Source of the DNA: Convivina intestini
Lineage (GTDB): Bacteria; Bacillota; Bacilli; Lactobacillales; Lactobacillaceae
DNA: 64,000 nt
Assembly (NCBI RefSeq): GCF_003096575.1
Contig: NZ_QEKT01000004.1
Coordinates: 19,724-83,723, forward strand
Direction of reading: 5' to 3'
Below, one piece after another: positions 42,879 through 53,148 of this stretch. Position numbers and translations under genes: made by a program. The notes under the pieces were generated by a model, which saw only the letters and a list, made by a program, of their open reading frames with translations, was not told the DNA's origin and made no database searches. How positions within the stretch are numbered: position 1 is the first letter of the stretch; every line of letters begins with the position of its first letter.

Positions 42879-43697
42879 TTATTTTGCTAAAACATATTCT
42901 TGAATGGCATGGGCCACACCGTCATGGTTATTATCCAAACCTTGAACTTGCGCAATTTTTTTAACTGGATCAATGGCATTACCCATGGCCACCCCGATAC
43001 CAGCGGCTTTAATCATCGATAAATCGTTTTCCTGATCACCAATTGCCATTGTTTCTTGGGGGTCAACATTAAGATATTTGGCCAAAGCTAACAAAGCATT
43101 TCCTTTAGAAGCCGTTTGATTCATAAACTCTAAATTGTGAGCAGTCGAACGAACTACTTCCATTTTATCCTGAATATCCGCTGGAACCTTGGCCTGCAAG
43201 TCATTTAATTTATCGGCTTCAGCCATGGCAATTAACTTAATAAAATCAATGCCGGCGAGTTCATCTGCATGGTCATGAACATGCAGTGGTAAATGGACTA
43301 AATCATTTTCGTAACTGGCCCAATAATCAATCAAATGATTGGTGGTATAGGCTTGGTCCATCGCTTCGACTTGTAAGTAAGCCCCTTCTTGTACCATAAA
43401 ATCGTTAACTTCTTTGAAATCATCCAAAGTTAAGGTGTTACGATGGATAATTTGCTGACCATCAGCAGTTGCCATTAGACCCCCATTATGGGTAATTACA
43501 AACTGACTAGCCTGATCTAATTTTAAGCTCTTTAAAATGTCTTTTACGCCACTAATAGGCCGTCCTGTGGTGATAACCACTTTAACTCCTTGGGCTACCG
43601 CATCATCAACTGCCTGAGCAACTGCCGGTGTAATTTCTCTTTGGTCATTTAATAAAGTACCATCAATATCAATTGCAACAATTTTGATATCAGCCAT
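42879..43697 (-). CDS. HAD-superfamily Cof-type phosphatase
   Basis: A 272-residue protein: motif I AIDIDGTLLND (Asp nucleophile near residue 9), TTGRPISGVK (motif II), KGNALLALAKYL with Lys (motif III), and GDQENDLSMIKAAGIGVAMG (motif IV), with a C2B cap. Family members dephosphorylate sugar phosphates or flavin phosphates. Start at ATG 43697, preceded by AGGAG; longer readings overlap the xfp terminator. Substrate unknown. Confidence 0.88.
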   Translation of the reverse strand: MADIKIVAIDIDGTLLNDQREITPAVAQAVDDAVAQGVKVVITTGRPISGVKDILKSLKLDQASQFVITHNGGLMATADGQQIIHRNTLTLDDFKEVNDFMVQEGAYLQVEAMDQAYTTNHLIDYWASYENDLVHLPLHVHDHADELAGIDFIKLIAMAEADKLNDLQAKVPADIQDKMEVVRSTAHNLEFMNQTASKGNALLALAKYLNVDPQETMAIGDQENDLSMIKAAGIGVAMGNAIDPVKKIAQVQGLDNNHDGVAHAIQEYVLAK

Positions 43698-43724
43698 TTT
43701 ATTTCTCCTATTAATTTTTGGGAC

Positions 43725-43756
43725 AAAAAAAGGATTGGCAGAACCAATCCTTTTTG
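43725..43756 (-). terminator. xfp terminator
   Basis: AGGATTGG/CCAATCCT with a 5-base loop and long T run on the minus strand. Confidence 0.88.
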
Positions 43757-43767
43757 ACCCATTAATA

Positions 43768-46215
43768 TTACTTAAGGGCAGTCCACTTCCAGTCAGTGAA
43801 CTCTTCGATATCACGACCTTCTTCACGAGTAACCTTGAAGTGCTTTGCCAAAATATCATCCATCTTAGCGATGAAAGTATCAGCAGCAGCTTGGTCAATA
43901 ACACCACGACCAGAAAGGATGCTTACAGCTTCCTTAGCTTGGTGGAAACGATCCAAGTGTGAGTAAACACGCATGTCGTAAGTAGTAGTGATGTCACCAT
44001 CTTCACGGTAACCATGAACAAAGACATCGCCACGGAACTTACGCTCGAAGAAGAATGATTCAATCAAGTCTTCATAACCGTGGTAACCAAAGACAACTGG
44101 TGTATCAGCTTGGAAGAACTTATCGAATTCTTCAGCAGGCAATTCACGTTCGTCGTTACCTTCAGCTTCAGACTTCTTTTGCAAACGAAGCAATTCAACA
44201 ACGTTTACGTAGCGGAACTTAACATCAGGGAATTCCTGGTTAACCAACCACAAAGCGGCCAAAGTTTCGATAGTTGGCTCAGTACCAGCAGAAGCAAAGG
44301 TAATGTCAACCTTGCCATTTGGTGATGTTGAAGCCCAATCAATCGTCTTCAAACCAGTAGTTGCCAATTCTTCAGCTTCATCAGCAGTGAACCACTGTTG
44401 ACGAGGTTGCTTAGAGATAACCAAATGGTTAACCTTATGACGCTCAGTAAAGGCACGGTCTTGAACGGCCAAAGCTGAGTTACCATCGGCTGGCAAGTAT
44501 TCACGGATGAAGTTAGACTTCTTTTCAGCCAAGTGAGTCAATAGACCTGGATCTTGGTGAGTATAACCGTTGTGATCTTGCTGGAAGGCAGTTGAAGTTG
44601 AAATCAAGTTCAATGATGGGTAATCATTACGCCATGCTTGTTCAGAAGCATGACGCAACCACTTGAAGTGCTGAGTAATCATTGAATCAACAACACGCAA
44701 GAATGATTCGTATGAAGCAAAGATACCAACACGGCCAGTCAAAGTATAACCTTCAAGCCAACCTTCAGCTTGGTGCTCAGACAACTGGGCATCCAAGATA
44801 CGTCCTTCAGGAGCTTCGTATTGATCGTTTGGATCAATAACTTCTTCCATCCATTGACGGTTAGTAGTGTCAAACAATGACCATAGACGGTTTGACATAG
44901 TTTCATCAGGTCCAAAGACACGGAATGAATGTGGGTTCATTTGCATTACCTTTTCAAGGTAAGTTGACAAAGTGAACATATCCATGTTGCGGTTACTGTC
45001 TTTCAACAAAGTTCCGCGAGTCTCAGGAGTGATCTTGTTAGCGAAGTCACGCCAGTTAGGCAAGTCCAAAGTTTCTGGTTCAACACCACGTGGGCGTCCA
45101 CCGTTAGCCATTGGGTTAGCTGACATGCGCTTAGCAGGAATAATTGCCTTTAATTCATCCTTCAATGAACCATCAGTGTTGAACAATTCTTCAGGCTTGT
45201 ATGAGTTCATCCATTCTTCGAACTGTGGCAAAGTGTCTAAGTTGCCTTGTTCTAGAGGCAATGGCACTTGGTGAGCACGGAATGAATTTTCAATAGGCAT
45301 ACCCTTTTGGTCAAAGCGTGGTCCACCCCAACCCTTTGGCAAACGGGCGATGATTACAGGCCAAGCTGGTACAGTTCCATCTTGGTACTTACCGTTTTCA
45401 CGGGCATCCTTTTGGATTGCTTGAATATCTTCGATTGCTTGGTCAAGAACCTTAGCAGCCTTTTCGTGATATGTCATGTAATCATGGATATCATCGTTTT
45501 CGATAAAGCGTGGTGAGTAGCCCAAACCTTCGAAGAACTTTGTAATTTCTTCATCACTCATACGTGAGAAGACAGTTGGGTTAGAAATCTTGAATCCGTT
45601 CAAATCCAAGATAGGCAAAACAGCACCATCGTTCTTGGCGTTCAAGAACTTGATTGAATGCCATGAAGTCATTGATGGACCAGTTTCTGATTCCCCATCA
45701 CCAACTACGGCAAAGGCGATTTCGTCAGGGGCATCAAGCACAGCACCAAAGGCGTGTGACAATGAGTAACCAAGTTCTCCACCTTCGTGCAATGAACCAG
45801 GAGTCTGGGCTGTCATGTGCGAACCAATTCCACCTGGGAATGAGAAGCGCTTGAATAAAGTAGACATACCCTTCAAGTCCTGGGTAACTTCTGGATAGTC
45901 TTCAGTATATTCACCATCCAAGTAAGCGTTAGTGACCATAACTTGACCACCGTGTCCAGGACCACCAATGTAGAACATGTTTAAGTTATACTTGTTGATC
46001 AAACGGTTAGCATGGGCGTACAAGAAAGTCTGTCCTGAAATAGTGCCCCAGTGTCCGATGGGCTTAACCTTAACATCTTCCGCTTGGATAGGTGTCTTGG
46101 TAACCGAGAACAAAGGGTTGCTCTTCAAGAAGATCATCCCAGCTGACAAATAGTTGGTGGCACGCCACCACTTGTCAACAAGTTCCAAGTACTCTTTTGA
46201 ATTGTAATCAACCAT
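43768..46215 (-). CDS. xfp: Xylulose-5-phosphate/fructose-6-phosphate phosphoketolase
   Basis: An 815-residue ThDP enzyme of family length. [86 protein letters not shown] and the ThDP motif GDGESETGP are intact. It splits xylulose-5-phosphate into acetyl phosphate and glyceraldehyde-3-phosphate, the central step of heterolactic fermentation. Consensus-like promoter, strong terminator and favoured codons agree with high expression. Confidence 0.96.
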   Translation of the reverse strand: MVDYNSKEYLELVDKWWRATNYLSAGMIFLKSNPLFSVTKTPIQAEDVKVKPIGHWGTISGQTFLYAHANRLINKYNLNMFYIGGPGHGGQVMVTNAYLDGEYTEDYPEVTQDLKGMSTLFKRFSFPGGIGSHMTAQTPGSLHEGGELGYSLSHAFGAVLDAPDEIAFAVVGDGESETGPSMTSWHSIKFLNAKNDGAVLPILDLNGFKISNPTVFSRMSDEEITKFFEGLGYSPRFIENDDIHDYMTYHEKAAKVLDQAIEDIQAIQKDARENGKYQDGTVPAWPVIIARLPKGWGGPRFDQKGMPIENSFRAHQVPLPLEQGNLDTLPQFEEWMNSYKPEELFNTDGSLKDELKAIIPAKRMSANPMANGGRPRGVEPETLDLPNWRDFANKITPETRGTLLKDSNRNMDMFTLSTYLEKVMQMNPHSFRVFGPDETMSNRLWSLFDTTNRQWMEEVIDPNDQYEAPEGRILDAQLSEHQAEGWLEGYTLTGRVGIFASYESFLRVVDSMITQHFKWLRHASEQAWRNDYPSLNLISTSTAFQQDHNGYTHQDPGLLTHLAEKKSNFIREYLPADGNSALAVQDRAFTERHKVNHLVISKQPRQQWFTADEAEELATTGLKTIDWASTSPNGKVDITFASAGTEPTIETLAALWLVNQEFPDVKFRYVNVVELLRLQKKSEAEGNDERELPAEEFDKFFQADTPVVFGYHGYEDLIESFFFERKFRGDVFVHGYREDGDITTTYDMRVYSHLDRFHQAKEAVSILSGRGVIDQAAADTFIAKMDDILAKHFKVTREEGRDIEEFTDWKWTALK

Positions 46216-46291
46216 AAAATTCAGTACTCCTTTTATTTATAATCCATGAGAATTCGTAAATCACGAATCTTCTCCGCTATTTACAGCTCTA

Positions 46292-46320
46292 AGTATAACG
46301 GATTGACGGGGTTTGTTCAA
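46292..46320 (-). promoter_or_regulatory. xfp promoter
   Basis: TTGAAC (46315-46320), 17-base spacer, TATACT (46292-46297) on the minus strand; the leader contains an ATTCGT/ACGAAT hairpin. Confidence 0.75.
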
Positions 46321-46323
46321 GAT

Positions 46324-46349
46324 AAAAAGCCGATTGGTTGGCAATCTGC
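46324..46349 (-). terminator. Weak terminator of the gntR gene
   Basis: GC-GATTG/CAATC-GC with one mismatch, then five T on the minus strand. Confidence 0.5.
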
Positions 46350-46390
46350 TTAGTTTTGGTTGGATTTTAAAAATAATTGGGCCGGTCCAA

Positions 46391-47119
46391 TTATTCAGAA
46401 TCTAAACTGATGAAAGCGTTATAGTGCAAATAGCGATAATGCAGGCGCATCGTCGAGAATTCTAATGGTGTGCCATCATCCATGAAAAAGATTCCTTCCA
46501 TGATACCAACCGGTTCATTAACCTTTAACTTAAGCAGTTGTTGATCTTCTTTAGTGCTTGGTTCGGCCATAATCGTCATAAAAGACTTGGTCACAGTGCG
46601 TGCCTTTTCTTGTTCCACATATTCATAGATGGATTTCGACACAATTTCGCGATTTAAACCAGGTAACAAGCTGATTGGTACATAACCATTTTCAATCATG
46701 AAGGGCACGTTTCCTAAACTGCGTAACCGTTTAATTTCATAAACAAAGTCACCTTCATTTAAAAACAACGCCTGTTGCTGTTCTGGGGTCGCTGGGAGCA
46801 CCCGGAAATCAATCAATTGAATGCTTGGAATTTGCCCGTGGCTCCGAAAGAAATCAGAAACACCTAAGTTAGATCCCTCTTGTTGAAAAATCGCCTGATT
46901 TTTTAAATAAAGCGGGTTCACGAAGGTACCACTACCACGCTTTTTAAAAATAATTCCCTGCTGGACTAAAACGTTCAGGGCGCGCTTAATGGACGATCGG
47001 GATACCTGATATTGTTCCGCTAAGTCTCGCTCATTGGGAAGCTTGAGATCTGGATAACTTCCTTGATATATTTTTTGTTTGATATCTGCTTGCACAGTGA
47101 CATAAATTGTATCTGACAT
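46391..47119 (-). CDS. GntR-family (HutC subfamily) transcriptional regulator
   Basis: A 242-residue regulator: winged helix (LPNERDLAEQYQVSRSSIKR, then ALNVLVQQGIIFKKRGSGTF) and a UTRA effector domain from about residue 85 (VYEIKRLRSLGNVPFMIENG). Start set at ATG 47119: there is no ribosome site, but TGCTAAAAT (extended -10) ends 7 bases before the ATG, so a leaderless mRNA is likely. Divergent from the YbaK-type gene, with a 13-bp palindrome between. It precedes xfp on the same strand, but regulating xfp is only a guess. Confidence 0.85.
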   Translation of the reverse strand: MSDTIYVTVQADIKQKIYQGSYPDLKLPNERDLAEQYQVSRSSIKRALNVLVQQGIIFKKRGSGTFVNPLYLKNQAIFQQEGSNLGVSDFFRSHGQIPSIQLIDFRVLPATPEQQQALFLNEGDFVYEIKRLRSLGNVPFMIENGYVPISLLPGLNREIVSKSIYEYVEQEKARTVTKSFMTIMAEPSTKEDQQLLKLKVNEPVGIMEGIFFMDDGTPLEFSTMRLHYRYLHYNAFISLDSE

Positions 47120-47126
47120 AATATCT

Positions 47127-47181
47127 ATTTTAGCACAAGTGGTCGGACCACAATCTTTGGCAGCTAATCCTGTGCTAAAAT
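47127..47181. promoter_or_regulatory. Divergent leaderless promoters with central GntR-type operator
   Basis: TGTGCTAAAATA occurs on both strands facing outward (minus -10 at 47127-47132, plus -10 at 47176-47181), each 6-7 bases from an ATG. Between them GTGGTC-G-GACCAC (47139-47151) is a palindrome that resembles HutC-subfamily operators (TGGTCTAGACCA type). Confidence 0.65.
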
Positions 47182-47187
47182 ACACTT

Positions 47188-47682
47188 ATGGCAAAGAAAA
47201 AGACAAAAAAGACCCTTCCAGAACAAGTATTAGAACATCATGATGTTGCTTATGAAGATTTGGCATTAAATGTATTAGACCAAACAGCTGAACAACGCCA
47301 AGCGACCTTGGCTGAATTTGAACTGATCGAAGATGACATCTATAAGACCCTGGCAGCAATGGGCGACAAAACGGGACCCGTAGTGGCTGTACTACCCATT
47401 ACGGAACATTTATCCCTTAAAAAATTAGCCCAAGTTTCTGATAACAAAAAAGTTCATATGATTCCGCTTAAAGACCTCCAAAAGACAACAGGTTATATTC
47501 ACGGAGCCAATAATCCAGTTGGTATTTGGCAAAATAAGCACTTCCCCATTTTTATCGATCAATCAGCTGAAAATCGTGATTATTTTCTCGTCAGCGCTGG
47601 TGAATTAGGACGATCGGATAAAATCAATCCCCAAAACCTTGCCGATTTAATTCAGGCCCCCTTTGTAGATTTACGCCAATAA
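47188..47682 (+). CDS. ybaK: YbaK/EbsC-type aminoacyl-tRNA deacylase (Cys-tRNA(Pro))
   Basis: A 164-residue protein of the prolyl-tRNA editing superfamily: Lys-rich start, VVAVLPITEHLSLKKLAQVS, LKDLQKTTGYIHGANNPVGI and a strand pair ending FLVSAGELGRSDKINPQNLA. The TGYxxGxxxPxG segment is the family signature. It hydrolyses Cys mischarged on tRNA-Pro. ATG follows an extended -10 by 6 bases, no ribosome site: probably leaderless. Confidence 0.85.
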   Translation: MAKKKTKKTLPEQVLEHHDVAYEDLALNVLDQTAEQRQATLAEFELIEDDIYKTLAAMGDKTGPVVAVLPITEHLSLKKLAQVSDNKKVHMIPLKDLQKTTGYIHGANNPVGIWQNKHFPIFIDQSAENRDYFLVSAGELGRSDKINPQNLADLIQAPFVDLRQ

Positions 47683-47710
47683 AAAAAGTGTGAATATATC
47701 ACACTTTTTT
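47681..47710. terminator. Convergent terminator ybaK/dnaB
   Basis: AAAGTGTGA/TCACACTTT around ATATA, flanked by A and T runs. Confidence 0.85.
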
Positions 47711-49187
47711 ACCAACCGGCGCCCGAACTAACGTCGGCATGACCTCCAGCGGGCGCATCATCTTGACGATAGCCAGGAACCATGGGACTAAACTTAAAGG
47801 TTGGTTTATTAAACATTAGTCGAGCAGTGCCCCGCGCACCTGCTCGATTTTTTTCTAAAATAACTTCAATTGGAACGGCAGTTTCTTCATCATTACCATT
47901 ACCTTGGTCATCTTCGCCTTCATCGCGATAGTAATCTTCACGGTAAAGAAAGGCAACAATATCAGCATCTTGTTCAATCGAACCCGATTCACGTAAGTCA
48001 GAAAGAATCGGCCGCTTGTCCTGCCGCTGCTCCACACCACGACTTAACTGGGCTAAGGCTAAGATGGGTGTATGTAGCTCTTTAGCTAATTTTTTAATCG
48101 AACGTGAGATTTCTGAAACGGCCTGTTGCCGGCTTTCAGTATTCGTCGATTCAATCAAACCTAAATAATCAATAATCACCATACCCAAAGGATGGGGATT
48201 AGCATCGCGCTGCTCTTCAGTCATATCACTGAGTAAATCTTTTTCTAATTTACGCAGTTTGGCTGAGATTTGATTAATACGAATACCCGGCGTGTCATCT
48301 AAATAAATTTTCATGTTGGCTAGTGATTGCATGGCCAAGGTCAACGACTGCCAATCATTAGAAGTCATTTGTCCAGTTGTCAGGTGGTTAGCGTCAATAG
48401 CCCCTTCAGCAGCAACCAAACGGGTAACCAAATCAACTGCACCCATTTCCAAACTAAAGACCACGACTGGTACTTTTTCACTTTTAGCCGCATTTTTAGC
48501 AACATTTAAGACAAAGGCGGTTTTACCAACAGCTGGCCGAGCACCGATAACAATCATCTGATCTTCACGAAAACCATGCGTCAAGTGATCTAAATCGGGA
48601 TACCCCGTGGCTAAACCAACCACGTCATTATCATTTTCAGCCGCATTATCAAGATTGGACTGAAACTCACGCAAAACTTCTTTAATCTGACGGAGGCTGT
48701 CATCACCACGATTTTCAGCTAGATTATCCAACTGGCGACCCAGTTCTTCTAACAGATTTTCACTATCTTCACTACCGTTATAGGCAATCGTCATCGTATG
48801 CGTTAAGGTTTCAATCATCCGTCTAAGCACGGATTTTTCATGGACAATATCAGCATAATGACGCAAATTAGCAGCCGAGGCAGTACTCTCTGACAGCTCC
48901 GACAAATAAGCCATTCCACCAACATTTTCCAGCTGCTGCATGCTATTTAACTTATCTTGTAAGGTCAACATGTCAATCGGCCGTTGTTCATCAACTAATT
49001 GACTCATAGCCTTAAAAATAGTTTGGTGAGCCTGACGATAAAAATCATTTGGCTCTAAAATTGCCTGAGCAGCAGCCATGGCACTAGCCGAATTAACATC
49101 AAAAAAGATTGCCCCTAAAACAGCTTGTTCAGCGGCAATATCTTGTGGTGACTGTCGATACTCATTCGGCCCTAAGGCATTATCCAT
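47709..49187 (-). CDS. dnaB: Replicative DNA helicase DnaB (DnaC of Bacillus)
   Basis: A 492-residue helicase. N-terminal domain AAEQAVLGAIFFD, linker, then RecA-like domain with Walker A GARPAVGKTAF, FSLEMGAVDLVTRLVAAEGA, Walker B MVIIDYLGLIE and LSDLRESGSIEQDADIVAFL. It unwinds DNA at the fork. Insert DEGEDDQGNGNDEE after FLYREDYY is acidic. Last gene of gdpP-rplI-dnaB, five bases after rplI. Confidence 0.95.
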   Translation of the reverse strand: MDNALGPNEYRQSPQDIAAEQAVLGAIFFDVNSASAMAAAQAILEPNDFYRQAHQTIFKAMSQLVDEQRPIDMLTLQDKLNSMQQLENVGGMAYLSELSESTASAANLRHYADIVHEKSVLRRMIETLTHTMTIAYNGSEDSENLLEELGRQLDNLAENRGDDSLRQIKEVLREFQSNLDNAAENDNDVVGLATGYPDLDHLTHGFREDQMIVIGARPAVGKTAFVLNVAKNAAKSEKVPVVVFSLEMGAVDLVTRLVAAEGAIDANHLTTGQMTSNDWQSLTLAMQSLANMKIYLDDTPGIRINQISAKLRKLEKDLLSDMTEEQRDANPHPLGMVIIDYLGLIESTNTESRQQAVSEISRSIKKLAKELHTPILALAQLSRGVEQRQDKRPILSDLRESGSIEQDADIVAFLYREDYYRDEGEDDQGNGNDEETAVPIEVILEKNRAGARGTARLMFNKPTFKFSPMVPGYRQDDAPAGGHADVSSGAGW

Positions 49188-49192
49188 TAGCT

Positions 49193-49645
49193 TTATCCTT
49201 CAGTAACATGAACTCGCAAATTAGCGGTTACATCTCGATGTAACTTAACTGGTACATCAACGTAACCCAAAGAATGGATTGGTTGTTCTAACAACATCTT
49301 GCGCTTATCCATCTTAATTTGGTACTGGTCAGCTAACGCTGCAACGATTTGCTTAGATGAAACTGCACCAAACAAACGGCCGTCAGTTCCTGACTTTCCC
49401 TTTAACTCAACAACAGTTTTTTCATCTTCAAAAAAGGCAGCTAACTTTTTAGCTTGGGCTAGTTCTTCAGCTGCAAGCTTATCTTCGGCCCGTTGGCGCC
49501 CCTTAACGGCTCCCAAATTCTTACCAGTAGCCGGCTCAGCCTTCTTATTTTTAATCAAAAAGTTATTTGCGTAACCATCAGGCACCTCTTTGATTTCGCC
49601 CTTTTTACCGCGACCCTTAACATCTTCTAAAAATACAACTTTCAT
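49193..49645 (-). CDS. rplI: 50S ribosomal protein L9
   Basis: A 150-residue L9 with the N-terminal RNA-binding signature [16 protein letters not shown] following the first strand ([15 protein letters not shown]), the long connecting helix, and a C-terminal domain ending [20 protein letters not shown]. Between gdpP and dnaB, the usual Firmicutes arrangement. Confidence 0.96.
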   Translation of the reverse strand: MKVVFLEDVKGRGKKGEIKEVPDGYANNFLIKNKKAEPATGKNLGAVKGRQRAEDKLAAEELAQAKKLAAFFEDEKTVVELKGKSGTDGRLFGAVSSKQIVAALADQYQIKMDKRKMLLEQPIHSLGYVDVPVKLHRDVTANLRVHVTEG

Positions 49646-49660
49646 CTGTTTACTCCTTTA

Positions 49661-51694
49661 CTATTCTGCTTTTTCAGCCTGACTAGCAATGGCATCCATT
49701 AGTTGCCGGTAAGCATCGTCAGTGTTAATTCCTTTAATTTGAGTAGCAGCATTGGATAAATGTCCACCACCACCCATGGCTTCCATAACGGTTTGAACAT
49801 TGTAATTACCCGTCGAGCGCGCCGAAATTCCGACGCGACCATCACGGCGTTTTGTAATCACAAAAGAGGCATCAACTCCGCTAATTTGCAACAATTCATC
49901 GGCAGCTTGGGCGGTAATCACCCCAGGATAAATTTGATCATTTTCACCAACAACAATAGCCGCCTGGTCTTCAATCTTGGTCATATTAATCAAGTGCGTG
50001 CGCGCCTGGAAGTCAGAGAACTTTTCTTTCATGAAGGCTTGGATTAAGTTACTATCCGCTCCGTTAGCCCGTAAATAACTAGCCGCATCAAAAGTTCGTG
50101 ATCCGGTCCGTAGGGTGAAGTTTTTGGTGTCAATTTGAATACCACCCAACATAGCGGTGGCTTCGATTTTAGTAATCGGCGCATCACTTTGATTTTGGTA
50201 CTGCAATAATTCAGCGACTAATTCCGAAGTTGACGAAGCATACGGCTCAATGTATGAAAGAAGTGGTTTTTGATTCAAACCACGCTCCGCTAAACGATGA
50301 TGATCAATCACAACTAAATGACTACCCAATTTTTCCAGTAACTCAGGTGCTCCGGTTAAATCGGCTTTGGCATGATCAACTAGAATTAGTAGCGTCCGTT
50401 CAGTAGCCTGAGGAACTGCGCTTTCTTCATCAATAATGGAAGATCCGATGGCATAACCAGGTCGGTCATCGTCAGCAGAACTTTTACGTAATTCAGTTAA
50501 AAGCAACTGAATATCGCTATAAATATTTCCTTCATCAACAACTACATAAGCTGGTTTATTACGAGTTTGGGCAAAACGCCACAAGCCCAAGGCCGCCCCA
50601 ATCGAATCTAAATCAGGCATATTATGCCCAACCATCATAACTTGATCAGCCTGATCCATTAATTCGGCAATCGTTTGCGAAACTACCCGAGCTCGAACCC
50701 GGGTCCGCTTTTCCATTGGGTTAGTCGTGCCGCCATAAAAACGCGCGGGCGCGTCTTCAGATTTAACCACAACTTGATCGCCACCACGTCCCAAAGCCAA
50801 ATCCAAATTAGTTTGCGCTAATTTAATGAGCTTATTAATATCTTCTTGCCCGTAGGCAATCCCCATTGATAAGGTTAGCGGCGAATTTTGCTGGGCGGTT
50901 GCTTCTCGAATTGATTTTACCACACCAAATTTATCATCTTCGGCCGCTCGTAGTCCAGTTTGATAACCAAACAAGAGGTACGACACAGGACTTAAACGAC
51001 GTAAATACAAGCCGTGCGTAACGGCCCAATCCGAAAGCTCACTGGTTACGTACGTCCGCAACTTGGAGCTTTCCGAATCGCTCAACCCATCGGTTACTTC
51101 TTCATAGTTATCAACTGAAATCAATCCACCAATCAAACGATGATTTTGAAATTGCTGTTGAATTTCGACCGATGGTGTTACATCCATCAAGTACACAACA
51201 TGCAAATTTTCTTGAACAGCGACCTTAAATACTCGATTTAACCAGTCAATCTGGTGCGCTTGGTTATCCGCCGTATAATTTTTAACGGCTAAGGACAGAC
51301 CAGCATCAACATCCTTTAACAGTAAACCAATGATATCCTGCTGTCCTAAATAACTTTGCACATAAGGATTAACCCAATCAATATGGCCACTTTTATCCAA
51401 AAGAATGATACCGATTGGCATTTCAATTAAAGCCTCTTGTTCAGTACGTGAAACCCGATAGGTTAAGTCATTCAAATATTCTTCAGTATCTTGGCTAGCA
51501 GCTTGAGTAGTATTAATACCATAGCGCAGCGCAATGAGCACTACGCCAAGCCAAATCAATCCCAATCCCCAGTTAATAATGAAAGCATAAATCACACTAA
51601 ATAGGCTAATACCCAATATTAGCCAATAAAGGACTGCTAAATCCATCCGTTTACTAAGCTTAGGTAAGTTGGTAAAGTTTAACCATTTTTTCAT
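49661..51694 (-). CDS. gdpP: Cyclic-di-AMP phosphodiesterase GdpP
   Basis: A 677-residue membrane protein: two TM helices (about 18-55), PAS domain (IEMPIGIILLDKSGHIDWVN), degenerate GGDEF domain, then DHH domain (GHNMPDLDSIGAALG; VIDHHRL) and DHHA1 (AMGGGGHLSNAATQI). It hydrolyses c-di-AMP and so affects cell wall, osmotic balance and beta-lactam tolerance. Metal-binding residues of the DHH motif are intact. First gene of the gdpP-rplI-dnaB operon, GAGAGG before ATG. Confidence 0.95.
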   Translation of the reverse strand: MKKWLNFTNLPKLSKRMDLAVLYWLILGISLFSVIYAFIINWGLGLIWLGVVLIALRYGINTTQAASQDTEEYLNDLTYRVSRTEQEALIEMPIGIILLDKSGHIDWVNPYVQSYLGQQDIIGLLLKDVDAGLSLAVKNYTADNQAHQIDWLNRVFKVAVQENLHVVYLMDVTPSVEIQQQFQNHRLIGGLISVDNYEEVTDGLSDSESSKLRTYVTSELSDWAVTHGLYLRRLSPVSYLLFGYQTGLRAAEDDKFGVVKSIREATAQQNSPLTLSMGIAYGQEDINKLIKLAQTNLDLALGRGGDQVVVKSEDAPARFYGGTTNPMEKRTRVRARVVSQTIAELMDQADQVMMVGHNMPDLDSIGAALGLWRFAQTRNKPAYVVVDEGNIYSDIQLLLTELRKSSADDDRPGYAIGSSIIDEESAVPQATERTLLILVDHAKADLTGAPELLEKLGSHLVVIDHHRLAERGLNQKPLLSYIEPYASSTSELVAELLQYQNQSDAPITKIEATAMLGGIQIDTKNFTLRTGSRTFDAASYLRANGADSNLIQAFMKEKFSDFQARTHLINMTKIEDQAAIVVGENDQIYPGVITAQAADELLQISGVDASFVITKRRDGRVGISARSTGNYNVQTVMEAMGGGGHLSNAATQIKGINTDDAYRQLMDAIASQAEKAE

Positions 51695-51750
51695 AGTTAC
51701 CTCTCATCATGAATCCCAATACTTAATTTTACCACAGCCATTAACTACAA

Positions 51751-51782
51751 AGAAAAACCCGAGACCAAAGTCTCGGGTTAAA
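51751..51782 (-). terminator. rpsF-ssb-rpsR terminator
   Basis: AACCCGAGAC/GTCTCGGGTT with a 4-base loop and T run on the minus strand. Confidence 0.88.
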
Positions 51783-51793
51783 ACTTATTTATA

Positions 51794-52060
51794 TTAGTCT
51801 TCAGCTACGAATGGTAGCAAAGCCATAATACGAGCACGCTTGATAGCAGCTGTTACCTTGCGTTGGTTCTTAGCAGAAGTACCAGTTACGCGGCGAGGCA
51901 AAATCTTACCTCGTTCTGAAATAAAGCGCTCCAAGAGTTCAGTGTTCTTGTAATCAACATATTCGATGTGATTAGCAGCAATGTAATCCACCTTACGACG
52001 GCGACGTGGTCCACCTTGCGGACGACGTCGTTGTTGTGGACGTGAAGTTTGCTCTGGCAT
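51794..52060 (-). CDS. rpsR: 30S ribosomal protein S18
   Basis: An 88-residue S18: Arg-rich start ([20 protein letters not shown]), then [20 protein letters not shown] and [20 protein letters not shown]. Third gene of the rpsF operon, standard order. Confidence 0.97.
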   Translation of the reverse strand: MPEQTSRPQQRRRPQGGPRRRRKVDYIAANHIEYVDYKNTELLERFISERGKILPRRVTGTSAKNQRKVTAAIKRARIMALLPFVAED

Positions 52061-52089
52061 AGTAATAATCTCCTTTCTAGAAATTTACT

Positions 52090-52650
52090 TTAAAATGGTA
52101 GGTCATCATCGGAAATATCGATACCACTACCCGATCCAGTTGCAAAAGGATTAGTAGCATCAGCTTTTCCAGTTGATGGCTTGGAATTTGTATTTTGTTG
52201 GTTAGCAGCAGGTTGGTTGCTAGCAAAAGGATCAACGGCGTCCAGTGACTGATTATTATCAAAACCAGCACTAGCACCAAAGTCGTTTCCTTGTCCAGCA
52301 CCATTTTGGGCACGACGACGTTCGCTTTCGCTACGTGACTCAAGAAGGGAGAAGTTATCTACCACAACTTCAGTTACATAGACACGCTGACCAGAATTAT
52401 TTTCATAATTACGAGTCTGCAAGCGACCTTCGACGGCTACCAAAGCTCCCTTGCCAGTAAAATTGGCAAAATTCTCAGCAGCTTTACGCCAAATGACAGC
52501 ATTGATAAAATCCGCTTCGCGGTCACCATTGCTATTTGTAAATTGACGATTTACTGCCAAGGTAAAGGAACCAACTGCTACACCTGATTGTGTATAGCGT
52601 AATTCCACATCACGGGTCAATCGCCCAATTAAAACAACTCGATTAATCAT
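52090..52650 (-). CDS. ssb: Single-stranded DNA-binding protein
   Basis: A 186-residue SSB: OB fold starting [29 protein letters not shown] and [20 protein letters not shown], then a Gly/Asn/Gln-rich linker and the acidic C-terminal tip DISDDDLPF that binds partner proteins. Between rpsF and rpsR. Confidence 0.97.
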   Translation of the reverse strand: MINRVVLIGRLTRDVELRYTQSGVAVGSFTLAVNRQFTNSNGDREADFINAVIWRKAAENFANFTGKGALVAVEGRLQTRNYENNSGQRVYVTEVVVDNFSLLESRSESERRRAQNGAGQGNDFGASAGFDNNQSLDAVDPFASNQPAANQQNTNSKPSTGKADATNPFATGSGSGIDISDDDLPF

Positions 52651-52683
52651 CTCTTAGGTCCTCTTTCCCGGTGGAATGCTAAA

Positions 52684-52980
52684 TTACTTAGCGTCGCGCT
52701 TAACAATCATGTGACGCAAGATATCGTTTGAGATCTTAGCCAAACGGTCAAATTCGTTAAGGGCATCATCACTGTCGGCAGTAAAGTCAACAATGTGATA
52801 AGTACCTTCACGATAGCCAGCGATTTCATAAGCAAAACGACGTGTTGCCCAATCGGCTGACTTAGCAATGTTCGCACCGTTTTCAGCCAAAATACCGTCA
52901 AAACGCTCAACAAGCGCTTTTTTAGCATCTGCATCCAAGTCAGGGCGAACAATATAAGTTAGTTCGTATGATGTAGCCAT
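52684..52980 (-). CDS. rpsF: 30S ribosomal protein S6
   Basis: A 98-residue S6: [40 protein letters not shown] and [20 protein letters not shown]. First gene of the operon rpsF-ssb-rpsR; GGAGGA before ATG. The leader has hairpins that might be an S6:S18 autoregulatory site. Confidence 0.97.
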   Translation of the reverse strand: MATSYELTYIVRPDLDADAKKALVERFDGILAENGANIAKSADWATRRFAYEIAGYREGTYHIVDFTADSDDALNEFDRLAKISNDILRHMIVKRDAK

Positions 52981-52984
52981 AGTT

Positions 52985-53082
52985 TCCTCCTTCTGGTCTC
53001 TGGCAGCTTATGCTGCAAGGAGTGCTTGCACTTTGTGCACTCACATTCGTCTACTATACTACAACTACTAAAGCAGTTTCAA
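52985..53082 (-). promoter_or_regulatory. rpsF promoter and structured leader
   Basis: TTGAAA (53077-53082) and TATAGT (53053-53058) with an 18-base spacer on the minus strand. The leader can fold GAGTGC/GCACTC and GCAGC/GCTGC hairpins before the ribosome site. The position fits an S6:S18-binding leader but I could not match its consensus with certainty. Confidence 0.5.
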
Positions 53083-53148
53083 GGGGTTAGTTAACATTTC
53101 CACCATTACCTGTATAGTACGTACTTCGACTTAATTTTTCTTCAGACA

